From: Streptomyces cyaneofuscatus
GTDB lineage: Bacteria > Actinomycetota > Actinomycetes > Streptomycetales > Streptomycetaceae
NCBI RefSeq assembly: GCF_000718135.1
Contig: NZ_JOEM01000013.1
Location: 1 to 64,000 of the forward strand
Direction of reading: 5' to 3'
DNA: 64,000 nucleotides
Both the position numbers and the translations under genes were made by a program. The notes beneath the pieces were generated by a model that saw nothing but the letters and a program-made list of their open reading frames with translations, did no database searches and was not told the DNA's origin. Positions 43,634-50,991 of this stretch are shown piece after piece; the stretch's first letter is position 1, and the number at the start of each line of letters is the position of its first letter.

Positions 43634-44083
43634 TTACGTGTAGTAGTCCCGGATACGCGAGACGGAGAGGTCGTCACCGCCGGCGGTGCGCATGTCCGTG
43701 ACGATCTTGACCTCGTCCTTCGCGTGCTCGGCGCGCGAGTAGTCGAGGTGGTTGGAGATGTGCGCACAGGCCTGCTTGAGCGTTCCCGACTTCGTGTTCC
43801 AGGCGTCATGCAGTTCGGTCAGGGCGGAGCCCATGTCCAGTCCGTCGTTGAAGAGCTGGATGGACGCGTCGAAGGTGTTCTGCCGGGCGTGGTCGGACGC
43901 GGTCGAGAACTGCTGCCGCAGACCGTACGCCAGGTTTCCCAGCGCCCCCAGGACGTCGTTGTGGACGATCAGGTCCCCGTTGTCGCCGCTCCCGCCGCCG
44001 CGTTCGGGTGCGACCTGGTTCAGCTGCATGGACGCGTCCTGCTGCGCCCTGGTCTTCGCCTGCTCCCACTCGTCCCACGCCAT
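43634..44083 (-). CDS. WXG100-like small helical protein
   Basis: 149 residues, predicted almost all helix. MAWDEWEQAKTRAQQDASMQLNQV at the start and a central LGNLAYGLRQQFSTASDHARQNT... TELHDAWNTKSGTLKQACAHI hairpin resemble the ESX/WXG100 partner proteins of actinobacterial polymorphic-secretion loci. The usual W-x-G is replaced by W-N-T. Strong GGAGGACCT before ATG 44083. It is the first gene of the leftward operon with the large protein and lipoprotein. Confidence 0.68.
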   Translation of the reverse strand: MAWDEWEQAKTRAQQDASMQLNQVAPERGGGSGDNGDLIVHNDVLGALGNLAYGLRQQFSTASDHARQNTFDASIQLFNDGLDMGSALTELHDAWNTKSGTLKQACAHISNHLDYSRAEHAKDEVKIVTDMRTAGGDDLSVSRIRDYYT

Positions 44084-44290
44084 AGGTCCTCCGTGAAGCC
44101 GTACGCCGATTCTTCTTCCGCCATGAGGTTGCCTCTTGCTCCACGTTATCTTTGCTCCTTGATCGTTTGCTGAAGGGGTGTCGGGCGGGTATCTCAGAAC
44201 CGGCCTTCCGTTTCGTTCTGTCATGACCCGGGCAACTCTTGCGGGGGTCATCCCTGCCGTCACGTGCTGTTGAGACAGGAGCAGAAAATC

Positions 44291-45145
44291 ATGCGAACCC
44301 TGCCGATACCGGTACTCGCCCGCAAAGTCCGCCGCCAGGCGCACGCGACCACGGGCGCCTCTCTTTCCTTGCGCAACCACGCCTCCCGCACCGCCGCCGT
44401 CCTGGCCGCCGCCGGCCTCCTCGTGCTCGGCACCGCGACGGCCGCGCACGCCGATCCGCCGCAGCACCTTCCCCAGAACGCCGGGGGCTACGAGCAGACC
44501 TTCTCGCCCGCCTACGACTACGACGGCGACGGCTGCTACGCCACCCCCGCCATCGGCCCGGACGGCACCCTCGCCCCCGGCCTCAAGACGTCCGGCGCGA
44601 TCAACGGGAGCTGCCGGGACCAGTGGGACCTGGACAACTCCCAGACGTACGCCCGCTCCAAGTGCAACAACGGGTGGTGCGGCATCGTCTACGCGAGCTA
44701 CTTCGAGAAGGACCAGGCCGTCCACGGCAGCGGGCTCGGCGGGCACCGCCACGACTTCGAGCACGTCATCTCCTGGGTCAACCAGGCCTCGAACCAGGTG
44801 GATTACGTCTCCACCACCCAGCACAGCACCGTCAAGACCTACCCCCGCTCCCAGGTGCGGTTCGACGGCTCCCACCCCAAGGCCGTCTACCACAAGGACG
44901 GCCCGAGCACCCACTTCTTCCGCCTCGCCAACAACAACGACGAGCCGCCCGAGAACCACTACGGGAACTGGCGCTACCCCCCGATCGTCGACTGGAACGG
45001 CTTCCCCAGCACCGCCCTGCGCGACAAGCTCATGAACGCCGACTTCGGGTCCGCGACCATCAAGGTCACCGACAAGGACGACCGCTTCCGGAACCTCCTC
45101 AACAACTCCAAGCCCGCCGGCATCCCCTTCGACCCCTGGGCCTGA
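44291..45145 (+). CDS. NPP1-family (necrosis- and ethylene-inducing-like) secreted protein
   Basis: 284 residues. A long signal peptide (TAAVLAAAGLLVLGTATAAHA) ends near 54. The hallmark heptapeptide appears as GHRHDFE at 151-157 (usually GHRHDWE), where H, D and E bind the metal ion. Paired cysteines (C82, C108, C125, C130) fit the fold. In plant pathogens and saprophytes these proteins are cytolysins that bind plant sphingolipids; a bacterial saprophyte role is unclear. AGGAG precedes ATG 44291. Confidence 0.87.
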   Translation: MRTLPIPVLARKVRRQAHATTGASLSLRNHASRTAAVLAAAGLLVLGTATAAHADPPQHLPQNAGGYEQTFSPAYDYDGDGCYATPAIGPDGTLAPGLKTSGAINGSCRDQWDLDNSQTYARSKCNNGWCGIVYASYFEKDQAVHGSGLGGHRHDFEHVISWVNQASNQVDYVSTTQHSTVKTYPRSQVRFDGSHPKAVYHKDGPSTHFFRLANNNDEPPENHYGNWRYPPIVDWNGFPSTALRDKLMNADFGSATIKVTDKDDRFRNLLNNSKPAGIPFDPWA

Positions 45146-45160
45146 GGGGCTCCCAGGCCC

Positions 45161-46159
45161 TCACGCCAGGGGGAAGGCCCGCCGGTAGTCGCTCGGCGAC
45201 ACCCCGACCTGCCTGAGGAAGTGGTGGCGGAGGTTGTTCGCGGTGCCGAGGCCGCTCAGCTCCCCGATCCTGGAGACCGGCAGGTCCGTCGATTCCAGGA
45301 GGCTCTGAGCCCGCCGGATCCGCTGGTTGAGCAGCCATTGCAGCGGAGTCGCCCCGGTGGCCGCCTGGAGCCGCCGGTAGAGGGTGCGCGGGCTCATCGC
45401 GGCCTGCCTGGCCAGGTCCTCGACCGTCAGCGGCTCGTCGAGGCGCTCCCGGGCCCAGTCCAGCACGGGCGCCAGCCCCCGGTCGTCGGTGGCGGGCATG
45501 GGCTGGTCGATGAACTGCGCCTGGCCGCCGGGCCGGTGGGCCGGTACCACCATGCGGCGGGCCAGCTGGTTGGCCACGTGGGCGCCGAGGTCGCGGCGTA
45601 CGAGGTGGAGGCAGAGGTCGAGTCCGGCGGTCAGTCCGGCGCTGGTGAGGACGTCGCCGTCGTCCACGTACAGCACCGAGTCGTCGACCTCCACCTTCGG
45701 GTAGCGGGCGGCCAGTTGGGACGTGTGCAGCCAGTGGGCGGTGGCCCGGCGGCCGTCGAGGATGCCCGCCTCGGCGAGGGCGAAGGCTCCCGTGCACAGG
45801 GAGACCATGCGGGCGCCGGAGTCGTAGGCGCGGCGCAGAGCGGTGATCAGTTCCGGCGGCAGTGGCCGGCCCTCGTCGACGCAGGCGTCGGGCACCGAGG
45901 GCACGATGACCGTGTCGGCGCCGACGAGGTCGGTGAGTCCGTAACGGGTGTGCAGGGACAGGCCGGTCGTCCCGTTCGCGGGAGTGCCCGGGTCCTGGCC
46001 GGGCTCGCCCGTGCCGCAGAGCCGCAGGTCGTACCACGGCTCCGCCAGATCGGGCTGCGGCTTCCCGAGCACCGTGCAGGGGATGCTCAGTTCGTACAGA
46101 TCCCAGGAAGGGACGTGCATCTCCTCGGTCACGACCACGGCGACGGAACCAGCGCTCAT
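45161..46159 (-). CDS. GlxA-type regulator (DJ-1/PfpI + AraC HTH)
   Basis: 332 residues. An N-terminal DJ-1/PfpI-like domain (ARMVSLCTGAFALAEAGILDGRRATAHW, nucleophile-elbow Cys present) is followed by an AraC-type double HTH (EPLTVEDLARQAAMSPRTLYRRLQAATG... RAQSLLESTDLPVSRIGELSGLGTANNLRHHF). The domain order is that of GlxA/FtrA-type transcription factors. It is divergent from the imine-reductase-like gene at 46292 and may control it. Confidence 0.9.
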   Translation of the reverse strand: MSAGSVAVVVTEEMHVPSWDLYELSIPCTVLGKPQPDLAEPWYDLRLCGTGEPGQDPGTPANGTTGLSLHTRYGLTDLVGADTVIVPSVPDACVDEGRPLPPELITALRRAYDSGARMVSLCTGAFALAEAGILDGRRATAHWLHTSQLAARYPKVEVDDSVLYVDDGDVLTSAGLTAGLDLCLHLVRRDLGAHVANQLARRMVVPAHRPGGQAQFIDQPMPATDDRGLAPVLDWARERLDEPLTVEDLARQAAMSPRTLYRRLQAATGATPLQWLLNQRIRRAQSLLESTDLPVSRIGELSGLGTANNLRHHFLRQVGVSPSDYRRAFPLA

Positions 46160-46291
46160 GCTCCTCAGCGTATGGCAGGAATTTGGTGATCGCCGTCATC
46201 GCTGTCACTTCTCCGGTCCGCCCCCGGCTGCGAGCGTGGTGCGTACGTGATCAACCGGCCCAGGCGTGGGCATACGTACGGGAGTTGAGGC

Positions 46292-47176
46292 ATGGGTACC
46301 GAGCGTTCGGCCGTCACCGTCATCGGGCTGGGGCAGATGGGATCGGCGCTGGCCGCCACCCTGCTGGAGCGGGGGCACCCGACCACCGTGTGGAACCGTT
46401 CCGCGCAGAAGGCGCAGCCGCTGGTCGAGCGAGGCGCCCGGCCGGCCGCGACGCCCGAGGAGGCGGTCGCGGCGAGCCCGCTGGTCATCGTCTGCGTCCT
46501 GGACCACGACGCCCTGCACGCCACCCTCGACCCCGTCGCGGGCTTCCTGGCGGGCAAGACCCTGGTCAACCTCACCTCCGGGTCACCGGAACAGGCCCAG
46601 GAGGCCGAGGCGTGGGCCCGCGCGCACTCCGCCGACTATCTCGACGGCGCGATCATGACCACTCCGCCGGGGGTCGGCAGCCCCGAGATGATGTTCCTCT
46701 ACAGCGGGTCGCGGACCGTCTTCGAGACCCACCGCCCGACCCTGACGGCCCTCGGCGACCCCCTGCACCTTGGCGCCGAGCCGGGTCTGGCCTCCCTCTA
46801 CGACGCCGCCCTGCTCGGCCTGATGTGGTCCACCATGACCGGCTGGCTGCACGGCACCGCCCTGGTCGGCGCGGAGAAGACCGAGGCCACGGCCTTCACC
46901 CCGGTCGCGATCCGCTGGCTGAGCGCCGTGACCGGCTTCCTGACCACCTACGCCGCCCAGGTCGACGCCGGCCGCTACCCGGGCGACGACGCCACCGTCG
47001 ACGTACAGATCGCGGCCATCGACCACCTCCTGCACGCCGCGGCGGCCCGGGGCATCGACAACGCCCTGCCCGAACTCCTCAAGGCCACCATGGAACGCAC
47101 CCGGGACCTGGGCCACGGCTCCGACAGCTACGCGAGCGTCATCGAGGTCCTGAAGAAGGGGGCGGGCAGCGCGTGA
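46292..47176 (+). CDS. NAD(P)-dependent imine-reductase-like dehydrogenase
   Basis: 294 residues. A Rossmann start TVIGLGQMGSALAATLLERGH with NADPH-type WNRSAQKA, then VNLTSGSPEQAQEAEAWA and LDGAIMTTPPGVGSPEMMFLYSG, a long inter-domain helix and a C-terminal dimerisation bundle. This is the beta-hydroxyacid dehydrogenase fold in its imine reductase (IRED) branch, which reduces cyclic imines. Physiological substrates are mostly unknown. It is coupled (GTGA) to the next gene and faces a GlxA-type regulator. Confidence 0.82.
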   Translation: MGTERSAVTVIGLGQMGSALAATLLERGHPTTVWNRSAQKAQPLVERGARPAATPEEAVAASPLVIVCVLDHDALHATLDPVAGFLAGKTLVNLTSGSPEQAQEAEAWARAHSADYLDGAIMTTPPGVGSPEMMFLYSGSRTVFETHRPTLTALGDPLHLGAEPGLASLYDAALLGLMWSTMTGWLHGTALVGAEKTEATAFTPVAIRWLSAVTGFLTTYAAQVDAGRYPGDDATVDVQIAAIDHLLHAAAARGIDNALPELLKATMERTRDLGHGSDSYASVIEVLKKGAGSA

Positions 47177-47832
47177 CCATGACCCCGTCGGCCACCACGA
47201 CAACACCCGCTCCAGCCGCGCCTCCGCGCTGGACGGACCTGCTCGCCGCCGCCACCGAGGACAACCTGGCCGCCCTGGAGGAGGCGGCCGGGCGGGACTG
47301 GTCGCGCCCCGCCCACGGCCTCGACTGGACCTGCCGCCAGACGCTGGACCACCTCGCCCTCGGCCTGACCGGTTACGCGGGCCTGCTCATCGCCCGCCCC
47401 GCCGACCGCTACATCACGCTCTTCGCCTCCCTCGACCCCCAAGCCGCCATCCCCGACTGCCTGGACGGCCTCCGCGTCGCCGCCACCTTCGCTCTCTCCA
47501 CCATCCGCGACACCCCGCCGGAGGTACGGGCCTGGCACCCCTGGGGCACCTCCGACGCCGCCGGCTTCGCCGCCATGGCGGTCACCGAACTCGCCCTCCA
47601 CACCTACGACATCACCCGCGCCCTCGGCGTCCCGTGGGCCCCGCCCGAGACCACTTGCGCCGCCGTCCTGGCCCGCCTCTTCCCCGACGCGCCTTCCGGG
47701 CACAGCCCCTCCGGCACGCTGCTGTGGTGCACGGGCCGCGCCCCGCTCGCCGGGCTGCCCCGGCGCGTGGACTGGCGGTGGGACGGCACCGTGCGCGGCG
47801 ATCTGCCGCGTACCGGAGTGCCCGCCGGGTGA
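47173..47832 (+). CDS. DinB/maleylpyruvate-isomerase-like protein
   Basis: 219 residues. WTDLLAAATEDNLAALEEA... WTCRQTLDHLALGLTGYAGLLI and AVTELALHTYDITRALG show the four-helix DinB/MDMPI layout with candidate metal histidines (LDHLA and LHTYD). The family is often mycothiol-dependent in actinobacteria. GTG 47173 overlaps the imine-reductase-like stop, indicating a joint role; the reaction is unknown. Confidence 0.72.
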   Translation: MTMTPSATTTTPAPAAPPRWTDLLAAATEDNLAALEEAAGRDWSRPAHGLDWTCRQTLDHLALGLTGYAGLLIARPADRYITLFASLDPQAAIPDCLDGLRVAATFALSTIRDTPPEVRAWHPWGTSDAAGFAAMAVTELALHTYDITRALGVPWAPPETTCAAVLARLFPDAPSGHSPSGTLLWCTGRAPLAGLPRRVDWRWDGTVRGDLPRTGVPAG

Positions 47833-47858
47833 CGTCCTGCGGTACGTCCCCGACGAGT

Positions 47859-47888
47859 GACCGCCGCACCGGCCCGGCCCGGGCGGTC
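47859..47888. terminator. Hairpin between convergent genes
   Basis: GACCGCC (47859-47865) pairs with GGCGGTC (47882-47888) around a G/C-rich loop, between the DinB-like gene and the leftward gene ending at 47887. The stem is 7 bp, so the call is moderate. Confidence 0.45.
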
Positions 47889-48480
47889 AGCCCAGGGTGA
47901 GCTGGAAGTGGGCCGTGTCCCGGGAGCCGGGGGTCGGAGTGCTGACCTCCACCGTGACCGGAATCCCCTTCCGGGACGGCTTGAGGCGGAGGGGGACGGT
48001 GCGTTCGTCGTCCTCGGGGAGGGGCTGTGCGAGGGCGGCGGTTGAACGGGCGTGGTTCAGCCATTCCACGTCGTACCCGGCGTGGTCCTCGTCGCTCGCC
48101 TCGCCCGCCCGGACGTCGAGAGGTGGGGAGTACGAGTCCCCGTCGAGGGCCAGGTCCTCGTCGGTGCCGTTCTCGTAGGTCACGGTGAGGCTGTAGGTGC
48201 CGTCGTCGTGGGCCTCGGGGCGGCTGACGGTGACGCGCAGCCCGTCCTCGTACCGGGCCGTCGCACCGGGCCCGAGCGGTTGGTACGCGCTGCCCGACCG
48301 GCCGGGCTGCTCCATCTGCCCGTCACCGTCGAGGCTCTTCTCGAACTCCGTCACCGCGTGCGCCGCGAGCGCGAACAGCGCGAGAAGAGCGATCGCCGCG
48401 ATCCAGCAGCCGTGGAACCACCGCGAGCCGTCGGCGGCGGGTGGCGTCTCTGCTGCGGTGGCCGCTTCTTCCGTGTCCAT
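47887..48480 (-). CDS. Membrane-anchored protein with DUF4352-like domain
   Basis: 197 residues. A short cytoplasmic head and one membrane helix (WIAAIALLALFALAAHAV) are followed by an exported beta domain (ATARYEDGLRVTVSRPEAHDDGTYSLTVTYENGTDEDLALDG... VPLRLKPSRKGIPVTVEVS), the immunoglobulin-like DUF4352 pattern. ATG 48480 is chosen; a start 36 bases upstream is possible. No functional clue from the neighbours. Confidence 0.68.
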   Translation of the reverse strand: MDTEEAATAAETPPAADGSRWFHGCWIAAIALLALFALAAHAVTEFEKSLDGDGQMEQPGRSGSAYQPLGPGATARYEDGLRVTVSRPEAHDDGTYSLTVTYENGTDEDLALDGDSYSPPLDVRAGEASDEDHAGYDVEWLNHARSTAALAQPLPEDDERTVPLRLKPSRKGIPVTVEVSTPTPGSRDTAHFQLTLG

Positions 48481-48587
48481 GACGCCCACGGTAGGAAGCG
48501 GACGCCGCGTGATCATGAGCGTCCGTACTCAGGGGCGGTTGAGTAGAGGCGAGCGGGCCGGCGGGATGACGTGATGGGGCCGCCTTC

Positions 48588-49178
48588 TCACCAGCCGCGC
48601 TGCGCCGCTCCCAGCACCGTACTGCCGATGGACGCGGCGAGGCGTTCGGCGCGGGAGAGGTCGCCGTACTTGTCCACGTGCACGAACACCGTGTGGTGGT
48701 CCGCCCGTTCCCCCCACGCGGCCGTGTCGCCGTTGAACGCGATGCCCACACCGTCGTACGTCGCCATGCCGTACGAGTCGAACTCCGGCTCGTCCGGCCA
48801 CCGGCCCTCCCAGTCGATGCCCGCCACGCCTCGGCCGAGCGCCCGCACGAAGCGTTCCTCCACCGTCCCGAGCGGCGCTCCAGCCATCACCGACAGAGGC
48901 AGCTCTGCCTCCAGCGCGGCATCGCCCGCCGTGCTCACGTCGAGGTCGAAATCCGCGAAGTCGCCCGTAGCCGGGTCGTGGCGGCTCTCCAGGTAGTCGA
49001 ACGGCCCCTCCGGCAGCACGGCGGCCATCCTGCGCACGTCCGCGACGGTGAACAGCTCGGCATGGAGCAGGACTTCGTCGTCGCGCTCCTCCAGCATCCC
49101 GCAGAGACGCACAGCCTGCGCGTACGCCTCGGCCGCGTCGGTGGTACGGAGAACGGGGTACGCCACGGAGTTGCCCAT
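48588..49178 (-). CDS. Hypothetical protein
   Basis: 196 residues, acidic and soluble. It begins MGNSVAYPVLRTTDAAEAYAQAV, has a WEGRWPDEPEFDSYGMATYDG segment and ends in a helical tail with KYGDLSRAERLAASIG. I see no motif and no recognised family. It is followed on the same strand by the DUF4352-like gene 107 bases away. Confidence 0.6.
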   Translation of the reverse strand: MGNSVAYPVLRTTDAAEAYAQAVRLCGMLEERDDEVLLHAELFTVADVRRMAAVLPEGPFDYLESRHDPATGDFADFDLDVSTAGDAALEAELPLSVMAGAPLGTVEERFVRALGRGVAGIDWEGRWPDEPEFDSYGMATYDGVGIAFNGDTAAWGERADHHTVFVHVDKYGDLSRAERLAASIGSTVLGAAQRGW

Positions 49179-49306
49179 GCCCGCACTCTCACACCGCCTC
49201 GTGCCCGCCCGCCACCCGAATTGCGCGCAGCCGTGCGCGTGTGAGGGCCCGCGCCCCCGCCCGGTGAGGACGGGGACGCGGGCCCTCGGGACGTACGCCG
49301 GCCGGT

Positions 49307-49512
49307 TCAGGCCCCGGCCGCGAACTCCACGAAGGCCGCCCAGGCGGGGGCGGTGATGAGGAGGGCGGGGCCGGTGGGGGTCTTGCTGTCGCGTACGGGG
49401 ACGAGGCCGGGGTAGCCGTCCGCGACCTCGATGCAGTTGTTGGGGCCCCCGTCGCTGTAGCTGGACTTGCGCCAGGTCGCGGTGGAGAGGTCGGGGGTGG
49501 TCGCGGGTGCTA
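49307..49512 (-). pseudogene. Second DUF397 copy without a start codon
   Basis: Read leftward, the sequence encodes a nearly complete DUF397 domain (TWRKSSYSDGGPNNCIEVADGYPG... ALLITAPAWAAFVEFAAGA) ending at TGA 49307-49309. Its frame has no ATG, GTG or TTG before the domain; it begins inside the TAG stop of the first copy, in another frame. It is about 85-90% identical to 49510-49710 at a 203-bp offset, so it is a tandem duplicate, either silent or reached by frameshifting from copy 1. Confidence 0.65.
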
Positions 49513-49710
49513 CCCCTTCCGTACGTCGTCGATGAAGGCGGTCCAGGCGGGCGCGGCGATCACGAGGGCGGGGCCGGTCGGGACCTTGCTGTCGCGTACG
49601 GGGACCACGCCGGGGTAGCCGTCCGCCACCTCGATGCAGTTGTTCAAGCCCCCGTCGCTGTAGCTGGACTTGCGCCAGGTGGCTGTCGAGAGGTCGGGCG
49701 TGCGCTTCAT
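49510..49710 (-). CDS. DUF397 small protein
   Basis: 66 residues with the full family signature: TWRKSSYSDGGLNNCIEVADG, VPVRDSKVPTGPAL and a C-terminal WTAFIDDVRKG. The ATG 49710 overlaps the stop of the HTH gene (ATGA), so the two are made together. It is the small partner of the WhiJ-type regulator. Confidence 0.9.
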   Translation of the reverse strand: MKRTPDLSTATWRKSSYSDGGLNNCIEVADGYPGVVPVRDSKVPTGPALVIAAPAWTAFIDDVRKG

Positions 49711-50540
49711 GATCCTCTGAACTCCTTCAGGACGCCCCTGATGAAGGCGATGGAGTCGGGCGGGGGCAGCGACCGATCCCGTGCCCGATCGTAGGACAGC
49801 CGGGCGCGCGTCACGTCTTCCGGATCTTCCAGCAGTTCAGAGCACTGGTTGCCTTCCATGTAGGCAACGGCACTCCCGTCCTCCTGCCACATCAGTGTGA
49901 GGGAGCCGTCCATCAGATGATGCGCCCCGGCCGAGAGCGGAAGGACCTGAAGGGTGACCATCGGCAGCTCTGCGATCTCGATCAGATGCTCCAACTGGGC
50001 CTCCCAAACTTCCGCGCTGCCCACCTGACGCCGTAGCCCGTACTCGTCGATGATGATCCGGACGGTCGGAGCCGGGTTGCGGTAGAGCAACTGCTGACGG
50101 CCCAGTCGCGCTATGACCTGCTCCTCGACGGACTCGGCTTCGCTCTCCGTTTCCTGGTCGCCGGACAACAAGGCGCGAGCCACCTCCTCGGTCTGGAGCA
50201 GACCCGGAATGCCGAGCGTGAACAGGTGCATGATGCGGGCCGAGAGCTCCAGCCGCGCGGCTTCCTTGTACTTGTCCTTGAAGACCTCCCTCCGCGCCAC
50301 CTTCCACAGCTCGACGAGCAGCCCGCCCGTCTTGTAGAACCGGTCCAGGTCCTCCATCACTGCGAGCTTCGAGAGCCGTTTGCCTGTCTCCAGGCGGTAC
50401 AAGTAGCTCTTGTCGTAGCGGGTCTTCTCCGCGAGCTGGCCGAGCGACAGCCCCGCCTGCTCCCGTAAGAACTTCAGCGCGCGCCCCAGCGCCGCGCGCC
50501 CGGACTCCGCTTCGACTTCCACTTCCGCGACTTCGGTCAT
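49707..50540 (-). CDS. WhiJ-type XRE regulator with DUF5753 domain
   Basis: 277 residues. An N-terminal XRE HTH (LGRALKFLREQAGLSLGQLAEKTRYDKSYLYRLETGKR, about 17-55) precedes DUF5753 (LFTLGIPGLLQTEEVARALL, IIIDEYGLRRQVGSAEVW, VTLQVLPLSAGAHHLMDGS). It is a second, divergent member of the family at 6106. ATG 50540 (MTEVAEV) with GGGGTCGGGG upstream is preferred to an in-frame ATG 84 bases earlier. It is divergent from the 50682 gene. Confidence 0.9.
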   Translation of the reverse strand: MTEVAEVEVEAESGRAALGRALKFLREQAGLSLGQLAEKTRYDKSYLYRLETGKRLSKLAVMEDLDRFYKTGGLLVELWKVARREVFKDKYKEAARLELSARIMHLFTLGIPGLLQTEEVARALLSGDQETESEAESVEEQVIARLGRQQLLYRNPAPTVRIIIDEYGLRRQVGSAEVWEAQLEHLIEIAELPMVTLQVLPLSAGAHHLMDGSLTLMWQEDGSAVAYMEGNQCSELLEDPEDVTRARLSYDRARDRSLPPPDSIAFIRGVLKEFRGS

Positions 50541-50681
50541 CCCCGACCCCTTGCCGTTGTCCTGTGCACAGGCAATCGCGTGCCTCTGTCGAGCGTAGGG
50601 CGGCGGCCGTGACGATGGGGGCACGAACGGTAATCGCCACCCGTCAGGGACACGCGACCCCCACGCGCTAAGGACGCCGAC

Positions 50682-50978
50682 ATGATCGAGACCTCGCAGC
50701 TCCGCCTCCTCCCCTGGAGGTCCCCCGAGGGCAAGCCCTGCTATCTGAGCACCAGCGACCCCAACAGCCGGGTCTCCCGCCTCGCCGACAAGGTGGAGGA
50801 GGAGCAGATCGAGTGCGGCAACGTCGTGCTGGAGGGGGCGCAGGAAGTGCTGGCGGACCAGGTGGCCGGGGAGGTCGCCCTACGGTTCGCGCTGACGCAG
50901 GCCGTGCTGTCCCTGAGGGACGTGCTGCTCATCGCGCACAGCCGGGGGGAGCGGCTGCCCGATCCCGAGGTCCGCTGA
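50682..50978 (+). CDS. Small hypothetical protein divergent from the HTH gene
   Basis: 98 residues, mostly helical: LPWRSPEGKPCYLSTSDPNS, then DKVEEEQIECGNVVLEGAQEVLADQ and an LRFALTQAVLSLRDVLLIAHSRGERL helix. Small proteins of this shape often occur divergent from DUF5753/HTH genes in Streptomyces. The function is unknown. It is 13 bases upstream of the STAND-ATPase gene and probably cotranscribed with it. Confidence 0.7.
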   Translation: MIETSQLRLLPWRSPEGKPCYLSTSDPNSRVSRLADKVEEEQIECGNVVLEGAQEVLADQVAGEVALRFALTQAVLSLRDVLLIAHSRGERLPDPEVR

Positions 50979-50991
50979 CAGACTGACCCCC

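Noticed and set aside
44223..44251. ATGACCC/GGGTCAT inverted repeat upstream of the NPP1-family gene as an operator
   Set aside because: Short arms with a 15-nt spacer and no repeat elsewhere; too weak to list as a feature.
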